47,741 nt of DNA from an uncultured Prevotellaceae bacterium (lineage in GTDB: Bacteria > Bacteroidota > Bacteroidia > Bacteroidales > Bacteroidaceae), in the NCBI GenBank assembly GCA_946411565.1, contig CAMKEM010000017.1:1-47741 (forward strand). The letters are read 5' to 3'. Both the position numbers and the translations under genes were made by a program. Below the pieces are notes generated by a model. That model searched no databases. It had not been told where the DNA came from and saw only the letters and a list, made by a program, of their open reading frames with translations. Numbering within the stretch: position 1 is the first letter of the stretch; each line of letters starts with the position of its first letter. Shown one piece after another: positions 24,822-32,013 of the stretch.

Positions 24822-24894
24822 TCTCACAGAAACATGTGAGGATGGCATTCGTGGTAATTGGTGGCACTTCGTGGCGTTTCAGTCATGAAGTGCT
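24605..24894 (+). repeat. 290-base direct repeat, copy 1
   Basis: Covers most of the small membrane-protein gene and its 3' flank. Copy 2 is at 27382-27682. Only one base differs (P to S in the protein), plus an 11-base GGCATTTCGTG-type insertion in copy 2. The two LRR genes lie between the copies. The gap 24895-25087 holds only the promoter of the first LRR gene. Confidence 0.95.
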
Positions 24895-25002
24895 ATTCAG
24901 CTTACATTAGGGATCGTGGGGGCTTTCTTGTTTACCGACATAAGTAGGCTCGCAGGATTTTGGGGGCATTTTTCAGAAAAAAGTAAAAAAATCCATTCAT
25001 TA

Positions 25003-25035
25003 TTTGCTCATTTAACAGGAAAAATTTACCTTTGC
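25003..25035 (+). promoter_or_regulatory. Promoter of the first LRR gene
   Basis: TTTG (25003-25006), 20 bases, TACCTTTGC (25027-25035), a near-ideal Bacteroidota promoter 53 bases before the ATG. Confidence 0.75.
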
Positions 25036-25087
25036 AATCGATTAATATACCTTTTTTTATAATTAAGACTAAATTTAAGATTGCAAA

Positions 25088-26266
25088 ATGAAGACAAATC
25101 TTCTTGTTGTTTTATTTTTGTTGCTAACACAAGTGGTATCAGCAGCAAACGAAGTGCTTGTCAATGGCATTTACTATCGATTTGATAGCTCAAAGAAGGA
25201 AGCTGAGGTAACTAATGGACCTAATTCTAATGTGTCAATTTTTGACAACACCTCTCTCACCTACTACACGAACACGATAACCATACCACAGTCGGTGACT
25301 TACAATGGTGTGACATACAAGGTTACTTCCATTGGTGAAAACGCTTTTGCTGTAAATAGACGACTGAAAAAGGTTAATCTGCCAGAATCTGTTGTCAGCA
25401 TTCATTCGGGCGCTTTTACGTGTTGTGATGATATGCAATCAATATATATACCAAAATCGGTGGAGGATATTGAGTATAATGCCTTCTACGGATGTATTGG
25501 ACTCAATTCTGTCGTAGTTGACAAGGACAACAAGAACTATGATAGCAGAAATGATTGTAATGGTATCATTGAAACAGAAACCAACGAATTGATTTTTGGT
25601 AATCAGAATACCAAGATTCCTTTTGGCGTAACCCGTATTGGTGAATGGGCATTTGCAGGTGAGACACTACTCACAACGGTTGATATTCCAAACTCTGTAA
25701 CAAGTATTGGTTCTTGGGCTTTTGAGGAATCTGGATTGGAATCAATGGAGATGCCAAATTCGATAATAGCTCTTGGTACCAATGTGTTTATGAATTGCCG
25801 TAATATGGAAACCCTTGTTTTCTCTGAATCGCTTGAGATAATTTCTGGATTCATATTGAATCAATGTCATGCTCTCAAGTCAGTCATAATCCCTGCTTCT
25901 GTAAAGGTGGTGGAAGAATATGCTATCGGTTACAGCAATAATGTTGAGTCGATTACTTTCCTTTCAACCACTCCTCCAGCAATTTTCCCAGCAAGCTTTG
26001 AAGGGCTTGGCAATAATTACACGATAACGATACATGTTCCTGAGGGTTGCAGAGATGCATATGAGAATAGTACAGTAGGTCAAACATTCATTAATATCGT
26101 GGATGATGTAAAGATTTCAACTGGTATCTCTAACGTAACACTCAGTAACGCAGATAGCGCATCCCGTATTTTCCGTCTAAACGGCACTCGCGTTTCTTCA
26201 TTGCAGAATGGCATAAATATTGTGAACGGAAAGAAGGTTGTAGTAAAAAATCATGGCAGTAAATAA
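25088..26266 (+). CDS. BspA-type leucine-rich repeat surface protein
   Basis: 392 residues. Signal peptide MKTNLLVVLFLLLTQVVSA. LRR_5/BspA repeats of about 23 residues follow from about 65 to 300, of the form SVTSIGxxAFxxC..L..V.IP (for example VTSIGENAFAVNRRLKKVNLP, SVVSIHSGAFTCCDDMQSIYIP, SVTSIGSWAFEESGLESMEMP). The end has IHVPEGCRDAYENS and a short C-terminal tail IFRLNGTRVSSLQNGINIVNGKK, which in Prevotella is a usual end of exported proteins. BspA-like proteins mediate adhesion to host matrix or other cells. It is paired with a paralogue 114 bases downstream, and both lie inside a recent duplication. Confidence 0.88.
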   Translation: MKTNLLVVLFLLLTQVVSAANEVLVNGIYYRFDSSKKEAEVTNGPNSNVSIFDNTSLTYYTNTITIPQSVTYNGVTYKVTSIGENAFAVNRRLKKVNLPESVVSIHSGAFTCCDDMQSIYIPKSVEDIEYNAFYGCIGLNSVVVDKDNKNYDSRNDCNGIIETETNELIFGNQNTKIPFGVTRIGEWAFAGETLLTTVDIPNSVTSIGSWAFEESGLESMEMPNSIIALGTNVFMNCRNMETLVFSESLEIISGFILNQCHALKSVIIPASVKVVEEYAIGYSNNVESITFLSTTPPAIFPASFEGLGNNYTITIHVPEGCRDAYENSTVGQTFINIVDDVKISTGISNVTLSNADSASRIFRLNGTRVSSLQNGINIVNGKKVVVKNHGSK

Positions 26267-26380
26267 AAATTTATCTTGTCAAGAATTAGAGAGTTTTTCT
26301 TTTTTGAATTAACGAGAAAAAGAGACTTGATTATAAAATTAAACTCGACTAAATTAATCATATAGTAAAAATCAACGAAA

Positions 26381-27232
26381 ATGAAACATTTCAACATACG
26401 TATCGTGATGGTTCTGTTGTCACTATTCATGGTATCATCTACATATGCTAATATACTGCAAAAGATAAAGATTGGAGATCTGTACTACAATCTGAACGAG
26501 GACACTAAAGAGGCATCTGTAACATGTGAAGATAAAACAATTTTTGACCCTGAGACTCCAAATGTTTATTATGAATTAACAAGTGTCACGATTCCAGAGA
26601 ATGTAACTTACAAAAACAAGATTTATAAGGTAACCGAAATAGCTGAATACGCATTCTGCGGAGAAGGAAAACTTACATCAATAGTAATTCCCAAGACGGT
26701 AAAAAGTATTCACAACTTTGCTTTTGAGGGATGTACAAACCTTTCTTCGATTACTCTACCAGAAGGACTAACAGTTATAGCAAGTTCTGCATTTAATAGT
26801 TGTCAAAGCCTGACAGAAATCATCATTCCAGAAGGTGTTACCACCATTTGTTACTCAGCATTCGGGGGATGTACCAAACTTGCAAGTATCACCCTGCCAA
26901 GCACCTTGGAGTTTATCGAAAAATCAGCATTCGGGGGATGTCCATCCCTGAAATCTATAAAAATAAATGCCACCAATCCATTCACTCTATATAGAGGAAC
27001 TTTTGAACAGTATGGTAATCTGTATGTTCCTGAGGGCTGCAAGGAAGCATACGAGAATGCTGCCTACTGGAAGAAATTTAACATTATTGATAGTAGCGTT
27101 ACTGGTATCTCTAACACATCATCTCCTGACGCTCAACAGCCATCCACTATCTTTACATTAGGTGGTACTCGCGTTTCTTCACTACAGAAAGGTGTGAATA
27201 TCGTGAATGGCAAGAAGGTAGTGGTAAAATAA
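26381..27232 (+). CDS. BspA-type leucine-rich repeat surface protein (shorter paralogue)
   Basis: 283 residues, signal peptide ending near STYANI, then about five LRR_5 repeats (KVTEIAEYAFCGEGKLTSIVIP, TVKSIHNFAFEGCTNLSSITLP, GLTVIASSAFNSCQSLTEIIIP, and so on). The NLYVPEGCKEAYENA block and the tail IFTLGGTRVSSLQKGVNIVNGKK match the upstream paralogue closely. The stop TAA at 27230-27232 is also the first bases of the MITE at 27229-27381, so the mobile repeat supplies or overlaps the stop. Surface adhesion is the likely role. Confidence 0.87.
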   Translation: MKHFNIRIVMVLLSLFMVSSTYANILQKIKIGDLYYNLNEDTKEASVTCEDKTIFDPETPNVYYELTSVTIPENVTYKNKIYKVTEIAEYAFCGEGKLTSIVIPKTVKSIHNFAFEGCTNLSSITLPEGLTVIASSAFNSCQSLTEIIIPEGVTTICYSAFGGCTKLASITLPSTLEFIEKSAFGGCPSLKSIKINATNPFTLYRGTFEQYGNLYVPEGCKEAYENAAYWKKFNIIDSSVTGISNTSSPDAQQPSTIFTLGGTRVSSLQKGVNIVNGKKVVVK

Positions 27233-27381
27233 CGTGAGTTCGCAGAATTGCTTATATGGCAAACAGCAAGCTGTTTTTAACTGACAATAATTCTTCGCAA
27301 GGCTCAGGCGCTACGCGGAGAATTATTGTCAGTTCAGTATCGGAGATGCGTTTTATTTTGAATTCGTCGAACTCACGTTAT
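27229..27381. mobile_element. MITE-like element, 153 bases
   Basis: Terminal inverted repeats ATAACGTGAGTTCG (27229-27242) and CGAACTCACGTTAT (27368-27381) are perfect. Inside, the TGACAATAATTCTTCGC segment and GAATTATTGTCA form another inverted pair around GCTCAGGCGCTACGCGGAG. It encodes nothing. Relatives are in the nest at 7671-8271. It lies exactly between the second LRR gene and copy 2 of the 290-base repeat. Confidence 0.85.
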
Positions 27382-27682
27382 TTTAATACATTTGGTTGTG
27401 AGGGCAATTGTGCTTATTGTTTCTGTATATCTGGCGATGGTGTCTTCACGAGCATTCAAACGGCATAACAGATGGTGGAGGGAGCTATGCGACCAAACGG
27501 ATGACAACCCTAATATTGCTCTTGGGGTAGCATTGTTCTTTGGATATGCGTATGCGTTAATAAGTTTTCTGAACTGGATTATATTACCTGTTTGGTAATC
27601 TCACAGAAACATGTGAGGATGGCATTTCGTGGCATTTCGTGGTAATTGGTGGCACTTCGTGGCGTTTCAGTCATGAAGTGCT
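27382..27682 (+). repeat. 290-base direct repeat, copy 2 (with 11-base insertion)
   Basis: Begins TTTAATACATTTGG immediately after the MITE end and runs to TGAAGTGCT. Copy 1 is at 24605-24894. Confidence 0.95.
27392..27598 (+). pseudogene. 5'-truncated copy of the small membrane-protein gene
   Basis: The last 68 codons of the 24588-24821 gene are present, but the start codon and the first nine codons are replaced by the MITE end. Only a TTG is available as start. The second helix and polar loop are unchanged apart from P to S. Probably not made, or made only as a shortened protein. The gap to 27806 holds a -7-like TAGTTTTGC (27693-27701) that may serve the BRO gene. Confidence 0.75.
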
Positions 27683-27806
27683 TTTTCTTTTGTAGTTTTG
27701 CACTCGCAATCGGATGGAAATATCTGGTTACGGGTGCTTTTCGTTTATGGGCCCAAGCGAAGCATTCGCTAATTGATAATTGATAATTAATAATTGATAA
27801 TTTAGA

Positions 27807-28181
27807 ATGAATATGGAAATTCATATTTTCAAGGATGAGCGCTTCGGAGAAGTGAGGACAATGGTGATTCACGGTGAGCCTTGGTTCGTGGGTAAGGATG
27901 TGGCAGAGGTGCTTGGGTATGTGTTCCCACGACGAGCTTTGTATAACCACGTTGACGAAGAGGATAAAACCACAGTGCTGATTCAGCACCCTGGTTCTAA
28001 CTACAAGAGCAAGACGATGTTCATCAACGAATCAGGTCTTTACTCTCTGATCCTTTCTTCTAAGCTGCCTCAGGCGAAGGAGTTCAAGCGTTGGGTGACG
28101 AGCGAGGTGCTTACGCAGATAAGGAGCCTACCCTCCAGGGGAAGTGGTTACACTCTTAAGAAATTGAAAATTGAGAATTGA
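27807..28181 (+). CDS. BRO N-terminal domain (Bro-N) protein
   Basis: 124 residues, an almost bare Bro-N domain: MEIHIFKDERFGEVRTMV, EPWFVGKDVAEVLGY (about 27-41), AL..HVDEEDKTT, FINESGLYSLILSSKLPQAKEFKRWVTSEVLTQIR (about 72-106). Bro-N domains bind DNA and are common in phages, NCLDV-type viruses and integrated elements, often as antirepressors. No C-terminal partner domain follows; the last about 15 residues are a variable tail. It precedes the primase-like gene by 80 bases of AT-rich AATTGAAAATT-type repeats, so the two are likely one unit. Confidence 0.88.
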   Translation: MNMEIHIFKDERFGEVRTMVIHGEPWFVGKDVAEVLGYVFPRRALYNHVDEEDKTTVLIQHPGSNYKSKTMFINESGLYSLILSSKLPQAKEFKRWVTSEVLTQIRSLPSRGSGYTLKKLKIEN

Positions 28182-28261
28182 AAATTGAAAATTAAGAGCG
28201 CGGTGGGGGGAGTAAATTAAAAAAGTAAAAATTAGAAATTAGAAATTAAAAAATAAAAATT

Positions 28262-30607
28262 ATGAGTACACATGTAATTTACTATCGTGATGGAATGAAG
28301 ATGATGCGTCCTATCATCTCAAGAGAAGAGTATCTGGCACTTCGCGGCACACATAAGCAGAAGGCTATACTGAAGGCTGTGCGCGAGGGTGACGAACGAC
28401 AGAAACATTGCCTCATTCAGATGAACTATTCGTGCCTGCCCAATGCGAACGGCACGCTGAAGGGTGCAACCGTGATGAGTACTTCGGTGGGTATGGACAT
28501 CGACCACATTGCAGCCGAGGAAATGGATCAATTAAAGGAGCGCATCCTCCAGAAGAAAGACGAATTGGGATTGCTGATGCTGGAGATGAGTGCACGTAAG
28601 CAGGGCTACCACCTCGTGTTCAAGCGTCGCCCAGAAATGAGTCAGGAGGATAACCTGAAATGGGCAAGTGAACTGCTCGGCGTGCAATATGATGAGGGTG
28701 CAAAGGACATTACCCGCGTATTCTTCACTACATCGGATTCTGCGGAAGACCTGCTGTACCTCAACGATGATATCTTTGCAATTGTTGAGAGCGAAGCAAA
28801 GACGGATTCAAAAGTGGAAACGAATAAGGAGGTCAAGACGAACACGAATAGCACGAATCCGTCAGACACTAATCAGCCAAGTTCGGAATACAGCAGAAGT
28901 TTCAAGGGCATACCTTATACCTCTATAATCGCAGAGTATTGGCGCATAACAGGAGGTGAACCTACTGAGGGTGAACGCAACAAGCGACTGCACCAGCTGG
29001 CGGCCAACCTGCGTGCCATCTGCGATGACTCAGAGGAGTGGTTGCTGGAGGTGATGCCTCGCTACGGACTTTCAGTTCAGGAGATGAAGAACATCATCCA
29101 CTCGGCTTGCAAGGAACCAACAAAGGGCTCACGCCTGATGGATCAGATAGTTGAAAGTGAAGAGTTAAGAATGAAGGGTGAAGAATTTGATTCCGCTCAC
29201 CCTGACCTCGACGATGAAGTTTCCAGCGATTCTTCTACTTCAAACTCTCAACTTGCAATTCGGAAGATGCCACAAGGCATTCGTGACAGCATCAATGCCG
29301 TAGGTCCTCAGTTGGCAATGCCTGTGGTCACGGCTATCTGTCCGTGCATAGGTGCTCTGGCTACGGGTGTGGTGCTCGATGTGCATGGTCGTAAGAAGGG
29401 ACTGAACCTAATCAGCTACATCGCTGGTGACTTTGCATCAGGCAAAGGCGACATCGACCCTGTGGTTGAGGTTTGGATGAGCGAAGTGCAGGCTTTGGAC
29501 AAGATGTATCAGATGCAGGAGGACGAGTGGCGTGCCAAGAAACGAGCGGCAAAGAACAAGAAGGAGCAACCCGAGGAACCGAAGTTACCCGTGCGTTTTA
29601 TCACTCTGAACACGACTGTGGCAAACGTGGCCGAGCGACTGGCAAACACGGAAGGAAAGCATGCCTTCTCGTTCACGCCCGAGGCTGATACGGTGGCTCA
29701 GAAATTCCGCACGGCCATAAGCGACTTCTCGGTGATGCTGCGTCAGAGTTATGACGGTTCGAGGTACGACCGTGAGGCTCGCTCTGCCGATGCCGTAAAC
29801 GTGCATATCGAGCATCTGTTGTGGAACGTCACCATGTGTGGCACACCAGACGCACTCTATCGTGTGATATCGAACTATACCGATGGTTTCCAGAGCCGTA
29901 TAGCGATAGCCCGTACACCCGACAACACGTTTGCAAAGCTGGAGGACAAGCCCTACGTGCTGACGATGCGTCAGACGGAGCGCATACAGCAAGTGGCGCA
30001 TCTGTTGCCATTGATGCAGGGCGAGGTGGTGCTGCCGAAACTTGAACAGAGGGGTCGTGAGTGGGTAGAGCGCATCCGCATCGAGACAATGAAGAACGAC
30101 GACAAGGTGCGTGCCCGTCAGCGTTTCCGTGTATGCGTAACGGCTCAGCGTATGACCTGTTGCCTGATGCTATGCAGGGTGTGCGAGGGACTGATACAGA
30201 AGCACGGATTCAATGGTGCAGAGATACAGTTGAAACAATACCCGAACCTGTGGAAGGAACAGCTCCTGAAAGCACAGACACCGCAGTTGTTGGAGGCTTA
30301 CGATGTGATAGCCGACTCGCTGCTGGAGAACGCCCTCCACTTCTTCCGCGACCGCATTGAAGCAGCTTTCAGCAGTCGTGACTATGCAGGCGGTATAAGC
30401 GGCGAGCGACAGAAACGAGGCAAGAACGACTCTATCTATGAACGTCTGGATGTGCAGTTCTCCTTCGAACAAGCCATGCAGCATTCGGTAGCCATAAAAG
30501 GTGCAGGTGTGACCCACAACACCATACGGCAGATGCTGAAAAACTGGCGTAAACAAGGGTTGGTGGTGCAAACGGAGAACGGAAGATTCCGTAAGGTTTA
30601 TGGATAG
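28262..30607 (+). CDS. BT4734/VirE N-terminal and DUF3987-type primase-helicase-like protein
   Basis: 781 residues. The N-terminal region (about 45-170: LIQMNYSCLPNANG, SVGMDIDHI, LLMLEMSARKQGYHLVFKRRPE, DITRVFFTTS) fits the BT4734-like domain related to archaeo-eukaryotic primase folds. A small helical domain (about 220-290) has IAEYWRITGGEPTEGERNKRLHQLAANLR. The C-terminal half is DUF3987-like with a degenerate P-loop in AGDFASGKGD (about 386-395) and later RFITLNTTVANVAERLA. Such proteins are predicted replication or mobilisation factors of Bacteroidota elements. A GGTCA array identical in spacing to one arm of nested element 3 begins two bases after its stop. Activity is inferred. Confidence 0.8.
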   Translation: MSTHVIYYRDGMKMMRPIISREEYLALRGTHKQKAILKAVREGDERQKHCLIQMNYSCLPNANGTLKGATVMSTSVGMDIDHIAAEEMDQLKERILQKKDELGLLMLEMSARKQGYHLVFKRRPEMSQEDNLKWASELLGVQYDEGAKDITRVFFTTSDSAEDLLYLNDDIFAIVESEAKTDSKVETNKEVKTNTNSTNPSDTNQPSSEYSRSFKGIPYTSIIAEYWRITGGEPTEGERNKRLHQLAANLRAICDDSEEWLLEVMPRYGLSVQEMKNIIHSACKEPTKGSRLMDQIVESEELRMKGEEFDSAHPDLDDEVSSDSSTSNSQLAIRKMPQGIRDSINAVGPQLAMPVVTAICPCIGALATGVVLDVHGRKKGLNLISYIAGDFASGKGDIDPVVEVWMSEVQALDKMYQMQEDEWRAKKRAAKNKKEQPEEPKLPVRFITLNTTVANVAERLANTEGKHAFSFTPEADTVAQKFRTAISDFSVMLRQSYDGSRYDREARSADAVNVHIEHLLWNVTMCGTPDALYRVISNYTDGFQSRIAIARTPDNTFAKLEDKPYVLTMRQTERIQQVAHLLPLMQGEVVLPKLEQRGREWVERIRIETMKNDDKVRARQRFRVCVTAQRMTCCLMLCRVCEGLIQKHGFNGAEIQLKQYPNLWKEQLLKAQTPQLLEAYDVIADSLLENALHFFRDRIEAAFSSRDYAGGISGERQKRGKNDSIYERLDVQFSFEQAMQHSVAIKGAGVTHNTIRQMLKNWRKQGLVVQTENGRFRKVYG

Positions 30608-30608
30608 T

Positions 30609-30637
30609 GGTCAAAGTGGTCATGGTCATTTTGGTCA
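30609..30637 (+). repeat. GGTCA array at the end of the primase-like gene
   Basis: Four GGTCA words at 30609, 30618, 30624 and 30633 (spacing 9-6-9). The first 14 bases GGTCAAAGTGGTCA equal the complement of the right arm of element 3 at 23157-23170. It may mark the right edge of the accessory segment. Confidence 0.8.
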
Positions 30638-30847
30638 AAATGTAAGAACTAAACGTAAGGGCGCAAAGTCGCGAAGTTTTTTTAAGCTCTGCGTCTTTTG
30701 CGTCTCTGCGTTTAATATACTAACGTGAAATCGTTGACTTGCTAAAGCAAGTGACAATTGAAAGTTGAAAATATGATGCTTTTACCTGTTTATCTCCTTT
30801 TTTTTGCTTTTTTCGGGATTTCTTTACATTTTTCGGGATTTTTTTTA

Positions 30848-30856
30848 TAACTTTGC
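30848..30856 (+). promoter_or_regulatory. -7 box of the hisG promoter
   Basis: TAACTTTGC preceded by two TTTTTCGGGATTT direct repeats (30807-30819 and 30829-30841). No clean -33 TTTG at the right distance. The transcript would carry a leader of about 135 bases. The gap 30638-30997 otherwise holds GCGTCTTTTGCGTCTC-type repeats and a solitary TAACGTGAAATCG MITE-like end (30721). Confidence 0.5.
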
Positions 30857-30870
30857 ATTCTGAAATCAAA

Positions 30871-30930
30871 GACGGGCACCGCTCTATGAGCGACAAGCCC
30901 TATTTCATTCATGCGCGCTCGTGCAGCTCG
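30871..30930 (+). promoter_or_regulatory. Structured hisG leader
   Basis: GGGC...GCTC-TAT-GAGC...GCCC forms a nested hairpin (about 30874-30900) and is followed by GC-rich CGCGCTCGTGCAGCTCG. It lies in the transcribed leader and overlaps a possible 22-codon leader ORF. It could be an attenuator or translation-linked control; the family is not recognised. Confidence 0.4.
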
Positions 30931-30954
30931 AATAGTCTAAAGACAAAGGTCTAA
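30886..30954 (+). CDS. Possible leader peptide upstream of hisG
   Basis: ATG at 30886 opens 22 codons: MSDKPYFIHARSCSSNSLKT plus KV, then TAA. It holds a single His codon, so classical His-codon attenuation is not evident. Its interest is its place in a structured leader before the first his gene. No ribosome-binding evidence. Confidence 0.3.
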   Translation: MSDKPYFIHARSCSSNSLKTKV

Positions 30955-30997
30955 GGACTAAGGTAAACAGAAATTGAAATAAAAACAAAAATATAAC

Positions 30998-31849
30998 ATG
31001 TTACGTATAGCATTACAGTCCAAAGGACGTCTTTTTGAAGATTGTATTGATCTCCTCACTGAGGCAGACATAAAGGTTAGCTCAAGCAAGCGCGTTCTGC
31101 TTGCAAAATCAGGTAACTTCCCTCTCGAAGTTCTCTATCTTCGTGATGATGATATCCCACAGAGCGTTGCTATGGGTGTTGCCGACATCGGTATCGTAGG
31201 TGAGAATGAATATCTTGAGCGCAACGAGGACGCAGAGGTAGTTAGCCGTCTCGGTTTCTCTAAGTGCCGCCTTTCCCTCGCTATCCCAAAGGCTATTGAA
31301 TATACTGGTCTTGACTGGTTCAACGGCAAGAAGATTGCAACTTCATACCCTGGCATCCTCCGTCGTTTCCTCAACGAGAAGGGTATCAATGCTGAGATTC
31401 ATGTAATCACAGGTAGCGTGGAGATTGCTCCTGGCATCGGACTTGCTGATGCTATCTTCGACATCGTTTCAAGTGGTTCTACACTTGTAAGCAACAATCT
31501 CGCTGAGGTTGAGGTTGTTACTGAGAGCGAGGCACTCCTCATTGCAAACAAGAATCTCTCTGACGAGAAGCGTGAGGTGCTCAAAGAAATGCTCTTCCGT
31601 TTCGAGGCTGTTAAGAGCGCAGAGGGTCAGAAATATGTTCGCATGAACGCTCCTAAGTCAAAGCTTCAGGACATCATCGCCGTTCTCCCTGGTCTCAAGA
31701 GCCCAACTATCATCCCTCTTGCTGACGAGGACTGGTGCTCTGTTCATGCCGTTATCGGTCAGAAGGTTTTCTGGGAGATCATCGGCAAGCTCAAGGAACT
31801 TGGTGCACAGGGCATCCTCGTTACTCCGATTGAGAAGATGATATTGTAG
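30998..31849 (+). CDS. hisG: ATP phosphoribosyltransferase, long (HisG-L) form
   Basis: 283 residues. First step of histidine synthesis: ATP plus PRPP to phosphoribosyl-ATP. N-terminal LRIALQSKGRLFEDCIDLL, GVADIGIVGENEY (about 61-73), TSYPGILRRFLNEKGI (about 113-128) and the PRPP-binding stretch DAIFDIVSSGSTLVSNNL (about 154-171). The last about 75 residues (IIAVLPGLKSPTIIPLADEDWCSVHAVI...GILVTPIEKMIL) are the C-terminal regulatory domain of long HisG, so it should be homohexameric, histidine-inhibited and independent of HisZ. It is followed by the hairpin R3 and hisD. Confidence 0.96.
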   Translation: MLRIALQSKGRLFEDCIDLLTEADIKVSSSKRVLLAKSGNFPLEVLYLRDDDIPQSVAMGVADIGIVGENEYLERNEDAEVVSRLGFSKCRLSLAIPKAIEYTGLDWFNGKKIATSYPGILRRFLNEKGINAEIHVITGSVEIAPGIGLADAIFDIVSSGSTLVSNNLAEVEVVTESEALLIANKNLSDEKREVLKEMLFRFEAVKSAEGQKYVRMNAPKSKLQDIIAVLPGLKSPTIIPLADEDWCSVHAVIGQKVFWEIIGKLKELGAQGILVTPIEKMIL

Positions 31850-31856
31850 AATAACG

Positions 31857-31996
31857 GCCCCTCACCTGCCCTATGGGCATCCTCTCCCCAAGGGGCGAGG
31901 AAGAAGTTACATTTGTTCGCTGACAAGGCGTGATTAGAAATACTAACTTTTCCCTCGCCCCTTGGGGAGAGGGTGCCCGCAGGGCGGATGAGGGGC
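31857..31996. repeat. GC-rich hairpin element R3 between hisG and hisD
   Basis: Arms 31857-31900 and 31953-31996 pair at 39 of 44 positions (GCCCCTCA... / ...TGAGGGGC). The centre matches the reverse complement of the R1 centre. The right end lies 17 bases before the hisD ATG. Confidence 0.9.
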
Positions 31997-32013
31997 TTTA
32001 GGTCTTGATTGAT

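Noticed and set aside
24605..27682. Treating the 290-base direct repeats as a composite transposon
   Set aside because: The copies encode a membrane protein fragment, have no terminal inverted repeats of their own and no transposase; duplication or recombination fits better.
30807..30841. TTTTTCGGGATTT repeats as a terminator before hisG
   Set aside because: They are direct, not inverted, repeats and form no stem.
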